Of a DNA stretch of 64,000 nucleotides, positions 48,280 to 60,360 are shown one piece after another. The notes beneath the pieces were generated by a model. That model was given only the letters and a program-made list of their open reading frames with translations, searched no databases and had not been told where the DNA came from. The stretch spans positions 14,726,001 through 14,790,000 of the forward strand of contig CM054181.1 in the NCBI GenBank assembly GCA_028829895.1. The letters are read 5' to 3'. The DNA is from Sinotaia quadrata (taxonomy: Eukaryota; Mollusca; Gastropoda; Architaenioglossa; Viviparidae). Every line of letters starts with the position of its first letter. Positions within the stretch are counted from its first letter, which is position 1. A program made the translations under genes and the position numbers.

Positions 48280-48954
48280 AACTACCACATTCACCGTTTA
48301 CGTAAATGTGTAGATATGAAAAATAAAATGAGTATATATAAATGTGACCGATTTAAAGTGTGTATGTCAAATTTGTAACTACCACATTCACCGTTATGAG
48401 TATATATAAATGTGACCGATATAAAGTGTGTATGTCAAATTTGTAACTACCACATTCACAGTTTACGTAAATGTGTAGATATGAAAAATAAAATGAGTAT
48501 ATATAAATGTGACCGATTTAAAGTGTGTATGTCAAATTTACGAGAATACGTGTATATGTAAATGTGACCGATATAATGTGTGTATGTCAATATGACGACA
48601 ATACGTGTATATGTAAATGTGACCGATATAATGTGTGTATGTCAATATGACGACAATACGTGTATTTGTAAATGTGACCGATATAATGTGTGTATGTCAA
48701 AATGACGACAATACGTGTATATGTAAATGTGACCGATATAATGTGTGTATGTCAAAATGACGACAATACGTGTATATGTAAATGTGACCTATATACTGTG
48801 TGTATGTCAATATGACGACAATACGTGTATTTGTAAATGTGACCGATATAATGTGTGTATGTCAAAATGACGACAATACGTGTATTTGTAAATGTGACCG
48901 ATATAATGTGTGTATGTCAATATGACGACAATACGTGTATTTGTAAATGTGACC
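48280..48954. repeat. Minisatellite (left part), ~55-60-bp unit
   Basis: GACCGATATAATGTGTGTAT then GTCAATATGACGACAATACG repeats about seven times from 48560. It is preceded by longer related units with AACTACCACATTCACCGTTT. The array is cut at 48954 by the solo-LTR-like insertion and resumes at 51017. Confidence 0.93.
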
Positions 48955-51016
48955 TGTCACGGCCGCCGTTGTTGTCTGACTGTCGCTGGCCTCTCTCTCC
49001 TTCTCGGTCAAAGGGGGGGGGGGGGTCAGGTCAGATACCGTGATTTGCCAGGATCACATCGAATGATTTAAGGTGTTATAATAATCATTCTCACACGCAA
49101 ATACCACGTTGTTCTGGTGGGGAATATATTTATTCTGCCTGTGGGGTAAAATGTGAAAAGCTGGCGCGTGTGTGTGTGAGCAGGCGTGTGAATGTCGTGT
49201 GAGGGACGCACAGAACGAACAGACAAACAACCGCACCAACATACACTTTCAAAACCAAGAAAGGAAGCCCAACTCTTGAAAAAGAGTTTAGAAAGAATTT
49301 AATTAAAAAGAAAAACGGGCTTAACTTTCACACTGTGTTAGTCATTCACTCTGACACGTCTAAACCCGACATTCATGGGATGGGGAAAATGAGCGATGGA
49401 AAAAATGAAAGAAATATGATGACGAGTAAACTAAACAACAAAATAAAATAAAACCATAAACAGCGAGGATCGTTTCTACCACTACCAAAATAGAGTGCCA
49501 CAATACTTTGGGCGTAGCCCAATACAAAACACACTAGCGGTAATGACCGCAAAAATTTATCTCATCTTTTAGGAATAAAATAATGTCTTAAAAATTAGTG
49601 GGTGAAAAACCCAACGTCAATGAATGTTAATTTTAAACGCCACAAATATTCATCCAATCTCTAATTATTTGTTAAGGTCAAAGTTAAATGTTTATACTCT
49701 AACTATCCTACCTAGTAATGCACCTCTAAGAAAAGTTTTCCTACTTACTAGCTTTGTAAAATACTGGCCTGTCGATGCACTGGAGAACACACAAAGTTAC
49801 AGTCACTGACATCTACGAACGAAGATACTTGGACGACGGAAACACGGCGATTTCTGTCCCGCATTGTCTAACGCTAAGACACTCGGTTCTCGGCAGTAGA
49901 ACCCGGGCGGCTGTCCTCGACGACAGTACAAATCTTCAGCCCACGGACACATGTCTTCTATGACGGTTCCAAAATCCAAACTCTTCAGCTCATGGACACC
50001 TGTCTTCGGCGGTTCCAAAATCCAAACTCTTCAGCTCATGGACACCTGTCTTCGGCGGTTCCAAAATCCAAACTCTTCAGCTCATGGACACCTGTCTTCG
50101 GCGACGGTTCCAAGACGTAGCTCATGGAGGCCTGCCCTCAGCGACAGTTCCAAGATGTAGCTCATGGAGGCCTGTCAGCGACAGTTCCAAATTGTAGCTC
50201 ACGGAGGCCTGTCTTCAGCAACAGTTCCGAAATTGAATGGCGTCGAATATTCTTGTCCTGACTCAGTTTCGGCCCCTCAGTACTTCGCTGATGGTCAACA
50301 ACTGCTCAGGTTTTGGACACACGTAGAATATTACAGACAATGCTTTACAGGTTGCCTGGTGAATTGAGTGCGACAAAACACACGTCTAATCCAATACTCT
50401 TCATGGCGAATATTCACTTTTTTCCTCCCCGATTATGACGAAGAGGGAAAGAATGTCCAGACTCGGTATAGGCACCAGTCAGGGCCACTACACCTCTCTG
50501 TAGTCCAGACTGACGCATACTGGTTTAAAGTAGTACTCCTCTATTCTTTTATACATACACAGTTTTCACAAGCAAGACTCGTGTGTATTCCTACGTTACA
50601 GACGCTAAAGAAAGGTGCATTACGCTAAAGAGGTGCAAAACTCTAAAATATAGTCCCTAATAAAGTTTATAAATTTAATTATCAAAATAAGTTTGTAATA
50701 GAAATACTAGTAAGAACTAAATACATTTTCCACATATTGTAATATTGTTATTAAACAACTAAATATATTTTTATAAAAATTTTAGAAAACGAACTTAGCA
50801 AACTTGCTAGGTGTACCTAAACAAAGCAAACAAGCTGTCCTGACATTAATTGGAAAGCGAACTGCTTTCAATACCTCTAATTTAACCTCTCACCTTACCC
50901 GCAGATGAACCCTGCGATGTCCGTTTGGGTAGCGCTTTGGGGCAAGGGGAGACAATCAGGGGAGAGAAATAAATTTTCTGATTACCCCCTCTGACCCCCT
51001 TCCCCATTCCGTGACA
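48955..51016. mobile_element. Solo-LTR-like insertion, 2062 bp, with 5-bp target duplication
   Basis: The segment starts TGTCACGG and ends CCGTGACA, an 8-bp perfect terminal inversion with the TG...CA ends of an LTR. It is flanked by TGACC at 48950-48954 and 51017-51021. Removing it with one TGACC restores an intact minisatellite unit. No gag, pol, or second copy of the terminus is seen inside. It contains a G run near 49014 and its own ~47-bp repeat (TTCAGCTCATGGACACCTGT) at 49930-50220. A solo LTR of a Ty3/gypsy-type element is the best reading. The shared TGTCAC...GTGACA ends suggest a link to the element at 58620. Confidence 0.8.
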
Positions 51017-51450
51017 TGACCGATATAATGTGTGTATGTCAATATGACGACAATACGTGTATCTGTAAATGTGACCGATAATACGTGTATAGGAAATGTG
51101 ACCGATATGTTTGTGTATATGTAAATGTGAATTTTAAAATGTGCATATGTAAATGAGATCGACAGTTAGAGTATATGTAAATGTGACCGACAGTATGTGT
51201 ACATATAAATGTTGCCGATAATATGTGTATAGTAAATGTGATCGATAATTTTGTGTGAATGTAAATCGCTAAAATGTGCAGACCGATAGCGTATATGTAA
51301 ACGTGACCGACAGTATGTGTATATGTAAATATGACCGATAGTATATGTATATTTATATAAATGTGACCAATAGTATGTATATATGTAAATGCGACCGAAT
51401 GTGTATATGAAATGTGACCGATAGTATGTGTAAATGTGACCGAAAATATG
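51017..51450. repeat. Minisatellite (right part), continuing the array of 48280-48954
   Basis: It begins TGACCGATATAATGTGTG, exactly in register with the left part. It decays rightward into shorter GTATATGTAAATGTGACCGA units. Confidence 0.92.
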
Positions 51451-51659
51451 TGCATTTGGATGTGCTCGTGTGTGTGTGCCTGCGTGTATGGGCGAATATA
51501 TATAGATAGTCTACTCAACAGCAAAAGCATACAAGGGCGTTACTTTACAGAAAATGTCCATGAAATACACTGCACAACTTTTCACATGACGATAATTAAT
51601 CAGTTCAAGAAAACAAACACAATAGTAAAGTATTTCCCTTTGCACGCATCTCGAAGAAC

Positions 51660-52115
51660 GCTCTGTATTATGTCGGAATCTTTTCGTGCACGCAAGCTAC
51701 AGACAAAGAGACACACAGATAAAGCCGGATCTTCTTATGCACACATGCAACAGAGAGAGAGACACACAGATAAAGCCGGATCTTCTTATGCACACATGCA
51801 ACAGTCAGAGATTCCGGTATGACAGGCCGATAGACAGATAGGGAAAGCCGGAATCTTTTCATGTACACATGCTACAGACGGGCAGACAGACAGAGAGAGA
51901 AAGCTGGAATCTTCTTGTGTATACCTGCAATAGACGGGCAGACAGACAGAGAAAGCTGGAATCTTTTCATGTACATATGCACTAAACGGGCAGACAGATA
52001 TACTATACAAAGAAAACTGAATTCTTTTCATGCAGGTATGCTAAAGACGGGAAGACAGACATATAAAAAAAGCCGGAATCTTTTCATGCATAAATGTTAC
52101 AGACGGGCAGATAGA
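51660..52115. repeat. ~60-bp minisatellite, about seven copies
   Basis: AAAGCCGGAATCTTTTCATG then a CACATGCTACAGACGGGCAG segment and GACAGACAGAG recurs. A (GATA/GACA)-like stretch inside each unit varies in length. Confidence 0.88.
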
Positions 52116-53664
52116 GAGAGAAAATAACAACGCCTCATCGACAAGATATGTTTGATATGCACTTTTATTTTCATGACATGTTACTACTAAATACAGGCGT
52201 ACATTATCACAGACATCTGTAGCAATGAAATGATATACACGGAATCAAAGGAACTCCCGTCCATGACATTTGTACTTTAAATGTTTTTTTATTTTTTAAA
52301 AAAGTAGATATAAAATCTTACGGTATATTTACTAAGACTTGAGTAAGACAAACTGTAAAATAGATTTTGTTTATGAAGTCAGATCTTTTTCTGCACAAAC
52401 AGAAAACAAATGATGCACACAAAATAATTTTCAACGATAGCAACAAAGTTCTAAGGACACAGATGTAATGGCGATCATGGTGCAACTGCAAGAGAAACAT
52501 ACGGTGTACCAAAGTGATGAATGAAATCTTTCTTCAGGAATTGCTTCCCCTTGATGTGAGTAAAGATTCGCTACATCGGGGATGAACAGTTGTCTTTATT
52601 TCTCTTTTTGTATTTTGAAGGATTCTGAAATCTTGATCAACTATTATTTAAAGGCTTTCAAACCTCGAAAATCTTATCAAAACGTGAAGAACAATATCAC
52701 CACAGAAATTACAGACTGCTGTCCTCTATCCTCAATAGTGATGTTTGGTCACATTTTTGTTTGCAACAACATTATGATTATTACGTACTTGTGACGTCAA
52801 ATACAGATCGATGTGTTTATCTTGCGGCTTCCCCTGCAACAATTAAAAAAAAAAATCCATGAATGAACAAGAAATGGCAGTCGCGTATGAGATTATCCTC
52901 ACACGTTAAAGAGAGAAAAAGGAACTGAAAAAATAATCATACTTTGAAATAAACCAAACACATACTTTACACGCCCCGTTTCTATCGTAATTCTAACAGC
53001 AACAGGCAACGTAATTGATTTTTTTATAATTCCATAAAATGAAGTGCTCTAATCCCGTAATTTTTATTTAGTTTTGAAAATGTTTGATGTTCGGTTTGGA
53101 TCAGCTCGCCTAATTGCTGCCGTTTAGGACTGGCGCTGCAGTGACCAGGTCGGGAGTGCATAACACTCTGGCGAGGAAACGTCTCCTTAACGTTAGTTCT
53201 CGAGCCCCTAGTCGAATGATAAGTAGTACACTCTTTATTATACGTATCAAGTTAATGTGCCATTCACACCAGCCAGTCTCCTATCCAATCCCTCCTTTTT
53301 AAAATCATGCTACTTCGTCATTTTTTTTTCAACAGATGAATTTAGAACTGGACTGATCACTAGCCAACATTACTCAAACAAAAACTGGCCAGTCTGAGGT
53401 AACATCAAATGTGAATTAAAGAAGTCACACAAACTAAGCAACTTGGATAAGGACTGCTTTTTGCTGTTATTCGGATATAAAGAGAAACGTTTTTTTCTAC
53501 ATACTGATAAAGTTGATTTCAATGTAGAGGATCTCTAAACAAGGAAAATATACATTAGGCTCTTGACAACAAAGAAATCCTTTCAGTAGCTAATGATGCA
53601 ATGCAAAAATAATACTTTCACTTGGGTCTATTTTTCATTCAGGAAATACACTTGGTAAGTGTGA
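52116..53664. other. No gene accepted
   Basis: AT-rich sequence. A 45-base minus segment at 52833-52789 has an AG acceptor and GTACGT donor, but its phase does not fit the exon at 55616-55494. No other exon-like segment is seen. Confidence 0.5.
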
Positions 53665-55325
53665 CACAATGCCACCCTAGTTATTGGTTATTATTTAACA
53701 ATCCATAACTAATTACAGGGGGATGAGAATCTTAATTTATGTTATTAATATTTCTCCAGAAGACACTACTTGTCTCTCTCACTTGGCGGATATGTGGGCG
53801 CTGTAAACATTTACTCCCTTCCACAACATTAAAGACATTTACCATCACACAATATTTCTGTAGGTGGAAAATTTCTTACCAAAGGAGAATATAAATCGTC
53901 TTTTAATCTATGTTTAGTGAGCCACCATCCACCCACTATCTCTCCAACATATGGTTATCAATATGTGTAAGAAGGTCAATAAATTTAACCAATAAATTTA
54001 TTAAATAAATAGTCAAATATACATCATATGAATATAATCAAAAGAGCACTGATACTTACATCACTTCACAACAATGTTCGATTAACACTGGACAATCATT
54101 CTGTTTATCCTAGCATAGATGTCAGCAGTCATATTAACATTATGGATATCATTCATCACAGAAATGAGAGTGGCGTTTTAGAGAAATAATTAAAGTCAAT
54201 TTACATAACCTCTTCAATGATGACCACTGTTGCTAGTACATGTTCACAGCCACGTGGTTTGCAACAAGTCAGTGTCTTTCTTATTTAGATGAAGGTCCAA
54301 TGTACCCTTTCTATTTACATTACACAACTGTTCCAGAATCTTCAATGTACTCAAAAAGCACACTGTGGAAAAGCATCCAGAACTTTGCCTACACTATCAA
54401 AAGTACATCACATGGAGTGTTCTAGAATCTTCAAATGCGCTACTCAACACATCACAAGGAATGTTCAAAATAATTTTCATGAATTCTGGAAGCTAAACTA
54501 AAGCCTCATTTTTCGCTGCATTGGCTCCCAAGCAGAATTCACAGGAATCAACTTACAGCAACAGGTTACTAATAAATTCAATGATAATGTTGGATACACA
54601 CACCAACATGATCTGTGAGAGTACAGTAGTCACTGCAGTCTAAAGTGGATCAAAACATCAAAGATAAAAACAGTGAACTCTTCTCAAGTCAAATTAAGGC
54701 AGCGCTAAATTTCAGGCACATTTCATCTCTAAACTTCTTTCTCACCTACATTCTCAACTTTCAAATCCTGCAACAATATGCATTAGTCTGAAACACATGC
54801 AGCATAAGAAATATAGCATCAATCAAAATTCACAAGTATAATTTACAATGTAATCAAATTAGTGATCATAGAAATAATGGTTCAATTACATAAGCATTCT
54901 CCAATTAAAATCAAGATCAATAGTAAACATGTACAAAATATTTCTAAATCCATTCTTTCTTTATCAGCCAGTTAACTTACCATAAGCTATCGATCACCTT
55001 TATGACCTGATTCGAGTTTTGTCAAAATCAAAGTGATTAGAATATAGTCTTTCTTCAACAAAGTAATTTCAATCCATCCCCATTGATTGAAGTTGTTATG
55101 AATAAGTGTGAGACTATTAGTAAAGAAAAACTTCTCATCCAGTTGAAACTGGTTTGGATTACATCAGCAATTTCAATTTCTAGTATATTTTCCACATGAG
55201 TTGTTTACTCCAACTCTTGACTCTATCATCATATCATCATAAGCAGTGCCCAATGTTTTTTGACATTTAACAATTTATATAACAATAAATTTAGAAATGG
55301 ATAAGCAAATTTACTCCACCACAGT
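53665..55325 (-). repeat. Dispersed repeat family, copy C (longest)
   Basis: The reverse complement matches copy A over both ends and the middle, with about 450 bp more in its right-central part (about 54640-55100). Its left boundary lies near CACTTGGTAAGTGTGACAC and its right boundary near CTCCACCACAGTAGGG. No clear terminal inverted repeats, RT or transposase signature is seen. The family type is unknown. Confidence 0.75.
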
Positions 55326-55493
55326 AGGGTTTGACTAAGTTTGATTTTATAATTTTTGATATTGAACCTTTCAATCGAACGGCAACGGTCACGTGACCTT
55401 AACGGGAGTGGCAGAGTGAGCGAATTTATACCAGTAATTTCTATGGAAGAAAAAATATGGATGGGAGGAGAGTATTGAATATGGCGGTCTTAC

Positions 55494-55616
55494 CAACTGC
55501 AAGGTCCCTGCGGGGACGAATGATGCCTGTCGAGGCAGGGGGTTTGCTTGACACTAGGATCACCCCTGGTGTGGGGCCAGCCCGGAAAGTGTCAGCTCGA
55601 TTGTCGAATTCATAAG
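55494..55616 (-). CDS. Candidate internal exon b, unidentified (possibly axonemal) gene
   Basis: Acceptor ATGACAG|CT and donor GTTG|GTAAGA, 123 bp, phase 1 to phase 1. It is open only in the frame that reads YEFDNRADTF, then a Gly/Pro-rich stretch and PASTGIIRPRRDLAV. GC is well above its surroundings. It joins in phase to the exon at 56814-56643. No later exon was found, so the gene is incomplete here or continues through a large repeat-filled intron. Confidence 0.5.
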
Positions 55617-55689
55617 CTGTCATGACTGGTATCAAAAAGTTAAGGAAACCGGCAAAGCAGTTCTTTATCTGCGCGATCTTAAACATAGA

Positions 55690-56015
55690 AAAGCTAAGCA
55701 ATTTTTATCTAATGTTTGTAAGCAAATTTTATCTGCACGATCACCACAGTACAGCTAACCAAGTTTTACCTGCACGATCATCAACAAAATAACAGCTAAC
55801 CAAGTTTTATCTGCACGATCATCAACAAAGTAACAGCTAAGCAATTTTTATCTGCACGATTTTAAATACAGTAACAGCTAAGCAATTTTACCTGCACGAT
55901 CATCAACACAGTAACAGCTAAGCAATTTTATCTGCACGATCATCAACAAAATAACAGCTAAGCAATTTTACCTGCACGATCATCAACAAAGTAACAGCTA
56001 AGCAATTTTTATCTG
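55690..56015. repeat. ~48-bp minisatellite, about seven copies
   Basis: TAACAGCTAAGCAATTTTA followed by TCTGCACGATCATCAACAAA repeats, with AACCAAGTTTTA variants. It lies between the two candidate exons. Confidence 0.92.
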
Positions 56016-56437
56016 CATCAGCATAAACTATAAATCTCAAAGCTTTCCTCATGTAATGGAACCTGGACACAAACACATGAACATACAAACGCACGAACAT
56101 ACAAACACACTCACTGTCTTAACTATAAAGCTCTAAGACTGGTCTAACATTAAGGATACTGACTGCCACAAACGCAACGTAAACTATTAAAGCTCAAAAA
56201 CTGGTCTAACATAAGGAACAGCCACACATAGGCAAACATGCACTCAGTAAACTATAAAGATAAAATTTGGTCTAAGGCAATGGATACTGACTTTAATACA
56301 TAGACTCGCACAGGCAGTGTAAAGCAAATCCAAAACTGGTCTAACGTCAAAAATATTCACACACATTCCCTACGCAAGCACAGACAACTAAAAGACGTAA
56401 AGGATACTGGAACACATAACCTAGAAAGGAAAGAATA

Positions 56438-56444
<7 letters not shown>

Positions 56445-56469
<25 letters not shown>
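56445..56469. repeat. (CA)n microsatellite
   Basis: A short CA run, followed nearby by a second imperfect one. Confidence 0.85.
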
Positions 56470-56471
<2 letters not shown>

Positions 56472-56550
56472 TCACAAACACACACACGCGCATCTAGTCT
56501 AACATAAATGATATTGATACATACATATAGATTAGTCTTAACATAAAGAA

Positions 56551-56565
56551 TACTCTCTCTTTCTT

Positions 56566-56640
<75 letters not shown>
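56551..56640. repeat. (CT)n microsatellite abutting a splice donor
   Basis: About 40 CT units with minor breaks. Read on the minus strand it is (GA)n, and it begins immediately after the presumed donor GTGAGAGAG of the exon at 56814-56643. Confidence 0.95.
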
Positions 56641-56642
<2 letters not shown>

Positions 56643-56646
<4 letters not shown>

Positions 56647-56814
56647 CATTTGTCTAATCGCAAGGATATTGGCCACAATTGGCAAACGGAGAATATTGGT
56701 CTCAGTGACGATTTCCAGGTCGTGGCTGATGGTACCGACTCCAGTCTCTCCCTCCACTCCTACCGCTATGGCATATAACTCTAGTCGCAGCTCAGTTTTC
56801 ATGCCTGCCGCCAC
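56643..56814 (-). CDS. Candidate internal exon a, unidentified (possibly ASH/HYDIN-like axonemal) gene
   Basis: Acceptor TGCTTGCAG|GTG. The only stop-free frame is phase 0 and reads VAAGMKTELRLELYAIAVG, then HDLEIVTETNILRLPIVANI. The pattern of a Gly-Met turn, alternating strand, then 'EIVTE.....PI.A.IL' resembles the immunoglobulin-like ASH repeats of HYDIN, SPAG17 and CFAP-type axonemal proteins (family knowledge; identity inferred). With the donor at GTGAGAGAG the exon is 172 bp and ends in phase 1, which fits the acceptor phase at 55616. Upstream exons were not found before 58.6 kb. Confidence 0.45.
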
Positions 56815-56906
56815 CTGCAAGCAAAAGGGACACGATCTGTTTACCAACTCGATAGGTTGGGGAGGAGTGGGGTGGGGCAGATCGTCAAGCGAACATGGAA
56901 TTGAAT

Positions 56907-57130
56907 AAATTCTTACTTACACTTAATAAAAGATTTTGCCTACGTCAGTGCAATAATAAATATGTGTACAATTACTTAAAATTCTTACTTACACTTAATA
57001 AAAGATTTTGCCTACGTCAGTGCAATAATAAATATGTGTACAATTACTTAAAATTCTTACTTACACTTAATAAAAGATTTTGCCTGCGTCAGTGCAATAA
57101 TAAATATGTGTACAATTACTTAAAATTCTT
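56907..57130. repeat. 72-bp minisatellite, three copies
   Basis: AAATTCTTACTTACACTTAA followed by AGATTTTGCCTACGTCAGTG has a 72-bp period, one substitution between copies. The multiple-of-three period again leaves a spurious open frame. Confidence 0.94.
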
Positions 57131-58619
57131 CGTATCTCAAAGTGCTGATTCAGCAGATTTTGTCTGCGTAGGTATCCGTTGTCAACAGATTTCTCAAGGT
57201 CATATATTGTTAGATTTATTTAAATCAATATTTACGTACATCATTCAGATTTGACGGAACAAAAAACACTCCAATCTTTATGTCATCATACTAACTGACA
57301 AAGGGCTATCCATAGAGTCTGTCACGCAAAGCTAGGGGAGAGAACTGGGAAAATATTCAAGAAAGTGTGACATCGCACTTTATGGACAAAATCGTTTTAC
57401 AGTTTCGCTTTGTTTTGTGTTCACTTCATCATCAAAGTTATTTCCGTTTGAACAGAATTATATTCTATACAAGCATATAGTCTTCATGACCATTTTTCGC
57501 CACCACCATCGAAATATGGAACTAAGAGTTGCCCATAAAGAATGTCACCGACCGGGGCTTCAGCCCCCCCCCCCCATCCCCCAACCGACAGAGGGCGGTT
57601 GAGGGTGTGCGCCAAACTAGGTGCGACCTGTTTCACCTCCTTTCGCCAGCCCTCCTGCCCTCAGACGCACCGCGAGGCTGTGGGCTCCCCCAGAGGCAGC
57701 CCAAGACTGAGAACATCGTGAAGATGAAAGCGAAACAAAGAGAGGGCGGTTGAGGGTGTTCGCCAAACTGGTGCGACCTTTTCACCCCCTTTCGCCAACC
57801 CTCCGGTCCTCCACCTCGGGACGCAATGTGAGGCTTTAGGGTCCCACTGGAGCACTGGAGCACTCCAGATCAGATAACGTCCTTTGACGAAATGATGAAC
57901 GCAAGCTCCAGTGGTGACGTCAAAATGATAGCCTAACCACCACCAAGAGAACAAGGCGTTGAGTGTGATATGTGTCCCGGAAGAGATAGAGAGAAAGGGA
58001 TGAAATAAACTATTGTAATTTTATTTTCAAGTAAGTTGTTTTGTTGTTGGACTTTTGCATTGTGACTAGTTCATCAACAACGCAGTTATTTCCCCTGAAT
58101 TATTTTGAGCAAAGACCTTCACCATAACCACGATATACACCAGCTTGTCCTACAGTGTGCAGAAACAGTCTTCTTTGTATCTGATTGCTATTACAAAGAT
58201 AACTAAAAACCTAACTCGTAATATAACTAGCAAAATAACTCGTAGGTTAACTAGTAATATAATTAGTAAGATAACTAGCAAAATAACTCGTAAGATGACT
58301 CACAAGAAGACTCGAGAGATAAATCATAAGATAACTGGCTTGCTTGATACATGTAGTATGGAACATGACAATAACGACGTAATATAAAGCATCTTTGCAA
58401 ACACTTGTAGAGACTTTTTTCTAAAAGTTAAAGTGTACTATTATTATTTTCATTTCGTTGTTGGGTATGAAACACACTTCTATCGCCTGCTCTAAATCAA
58501 TTAATGACTTGCACCACAATAAATTATCATAATTTGACGTGTCATCAGTTGTAACTTCTAGACATTATGATAATTTGACATGTCATCAGTTACACCACTA
58601 TAAATTATCATAATATGAC
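57131..58619. other. No gene recognised; GC-rich duplicated patch
   Basis: At 57591-57690 and 57742-57845 a roughly 100-bp GC-rich segment starting GAGGGCGGTTGAGGGTGT is directly repeated. A C run precedes it at 57566. At 58200-58320 ATAACTAGCAAAATAACTCG-like units repeat. At 58500-58615 ATAATTTGACATGTCATCAG occurs twice beside the retrotransposon's left end. No exon is accepted. Confidence 0.55.
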
Positions 58620-59021
58620 TGTCACAGGAAATGAGGGACAGAAATTATATTTTATTTCATTATAAAAAACCGCTAACAAAACTAATTGAAGTAACCCGAG
58701 TTTTGTTATTATTTTCGTATGTAGCATGTAACTTCCAGTAACGGTCACCTAAGATCTCTTTAGTAGACAGACGTTTGTGACGCAGTGTGTGTTAATTATC
58801 ATATCATATTGAATATATGTATTAGTTTATGAAGAATATGTATATTAAATAAATTGGGACAACTGCGCAATACCGTCACATGTTGTTGACGAGTGAAATG
58901 GCCAGTGCGCATTAGAATTGACCACAGAAAAGCGTGCATCTCGATTACCACTATATATCCAAGGCAAAAATCATGTCACAGGACATAGCTTCTGGAAGTT
59001 TTGGAAACCTTCAGTGAAAGC

Positions 59022-59028
59022 TATATAA
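59022..59028 (+). promoter_or_regulatory. TATA box of the LTR
   Basis: The sequence GCTATATAAGGG is a strong TATA match. Transcription would start near 59050. Confidence 0.5.
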
Positions 59029-59218
59029 GGGACAAAATGAAGATTTTACTCTCAATGTTGAAAACGTCGATTCGTCTGAAGCCAGTCTAACTTCACGTAT
59101 GAATTATCTCATGTACAGAGATTTCATAAAGGAAAGCTGCAATAATCTCTTTCCATCCGTTTTCCATCCGTCTGATGCCATATATTGAGTAACGAGGCAA
59201 AATTACTCAGTATAACTT

Positions 59219-59626
59219 TTGGCAAAGTGGAAAGTTCGCTGTCAAAGAAAACCCGATGCATGCGACGCTGGTTGTATGCAGTTAACGACACGAGGGACCA
59301 ATTTTGTCTTCCCCCTGTCTGAGTTCGTTTGGCAGTCTATCCCGCTAATTGAGAGGCTAGCACCGAGATTTTCTTACAGATATCCGGATTTCTACACTCA
59401 ATGTAATGCGACGACACATCCCACTGGACGACTCCACCCGATAATGCTAAACGTCGTTGGGGTGTCCGTTTCCACGACAACCGGTACAACGATAATTATC
59501 GAGGCTGACAACAGTCAGCTAAATTTCAGATTTCTCCCCAGTGATAATCTGAAAGTGGTGCCTAGATTCTGCAGAATCTTCACCTGTAATGCGACGCCTC
59601 AATTGCGTCGTGATTCTTCACTTTGA
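59219..59626 (+). CDS. Open frame inside the LTR, unknown
   Basis: The frame is 135 codons long if entered upstream; its first ATG is at 59276, giving 117 residues. It has mixed composition with several cysteines and a TTTGTTIIIEADNSQ-like strand. No family is recognised. It would lie in the 5' leader of the retrotransposon RNA, far from gag. A chance frame is possible. Confidence 0.25.
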   Translation: MAKWKVRCQRKPDACDAGCMQLTTRGTNFVFPLSEFVWQSIPLIERLAPRFSYRYPDFYTQCNATTHPTGRLHPIMLNVVGVSVSTTTGTTIIIEADNSQLNFRFLPSDNLKVVPRFCRIFTCNATPQLRRDSSL

Positions 59627-60360
59627 AGTGCCGCTTATAAGTGACATGTGAGATTACGTCCTCTCCTTGGAACTCTGACATTAATAGTGAGTAATCATTA
59701 GCACGGCTAACGCGCACATACTTAAGTCTAGGACTCTTAAGAAAATGAACACTATTATATCGTTTGTAAAATAAGAACTCTAATGTTAAAAGTAATGCTT
59801 ATTTTACATGTGAACTATTGTTAAAGCGGCCCCATTTGCCGCATAAGAATTGTGTAATTAATCTTTATTTTATATTTTGAATTTCATCATTTTCATCTCC
59901 CCTTATTTCCCACAGAGTGTATGACATTGGAAAGTTGAATGAATGATTAATCACTGTGCGAAAGAGTAGTGCCCCCTTTTAAATCGGGAAATAAATAACC
60001 TGATTTAAACATCTTTCAACTCTCTTGTTATTCATAGTTTTTGAGAGGGACGAAAGAATTTGTACTATTGTTTTGCACCGTTCGTCTGTTCGTCCATTTA
60101 TTCACATTTATGATACACACTCACAACACACACCGCCAATAAAACGTTCCTTGGCATGACATTAATAAATTGGGCCCCACCCAAACATCAATGGCGTATG
60201 TCATGTGTGTCTATGTAACAACTTGACGCGACGTAGTACTGGCACACGTCACGGGCTTTTCTTGGAGGTGCACCGGAGCAGGCCAAAAATAGACTTCACC
60301 CCTTGCATCTCTAACTTCAGCTCGGGTCGGCTTGTAACGAGCCTCCCGTTTTGTGACATC

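Larger units (their letters stand above)
58620..60358 (+). mobile_element. 5' LTR of a Gmr1-like retrotransposon (boundaries inferred)
   Basis: It begins TGTCACAGG and ends TTTTGTGACA, giving TGTCAC/GTGACA terminal inversion and TG...CA ends. The right boundary is supported by a tRNA-like primer-binding site two bases later. A TATAAG box at 59022 places U3 at 58620 to about 59050. The left boundary rests only on the terminal match; the 3' LTR is outside the window, so no LTR-LTR comparison is possible. The 1.74-kb length is long but similar to the 2.06-kb solo LTR at 48955. Confidence 0.6.

Noticed and set aside
51039..51530. 163-codon minus frame rich in His, Ile and Thr
   Set aside because: It is the antisense of a decaying minisatellite.
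52789..52833. Short minus exon-like segment with AG acceptor and GTACGT donor
   Set aside because: Its open frame needs phase 0, but the preceding candidate exon ends in phase 1; only 15 codons, so unsupported.
57661..57954. GC-rich minus frames of 76-97 codons
   Set aside because: They overlap a local duplication, have no family resemblance, and lack convincing paired splice sites.
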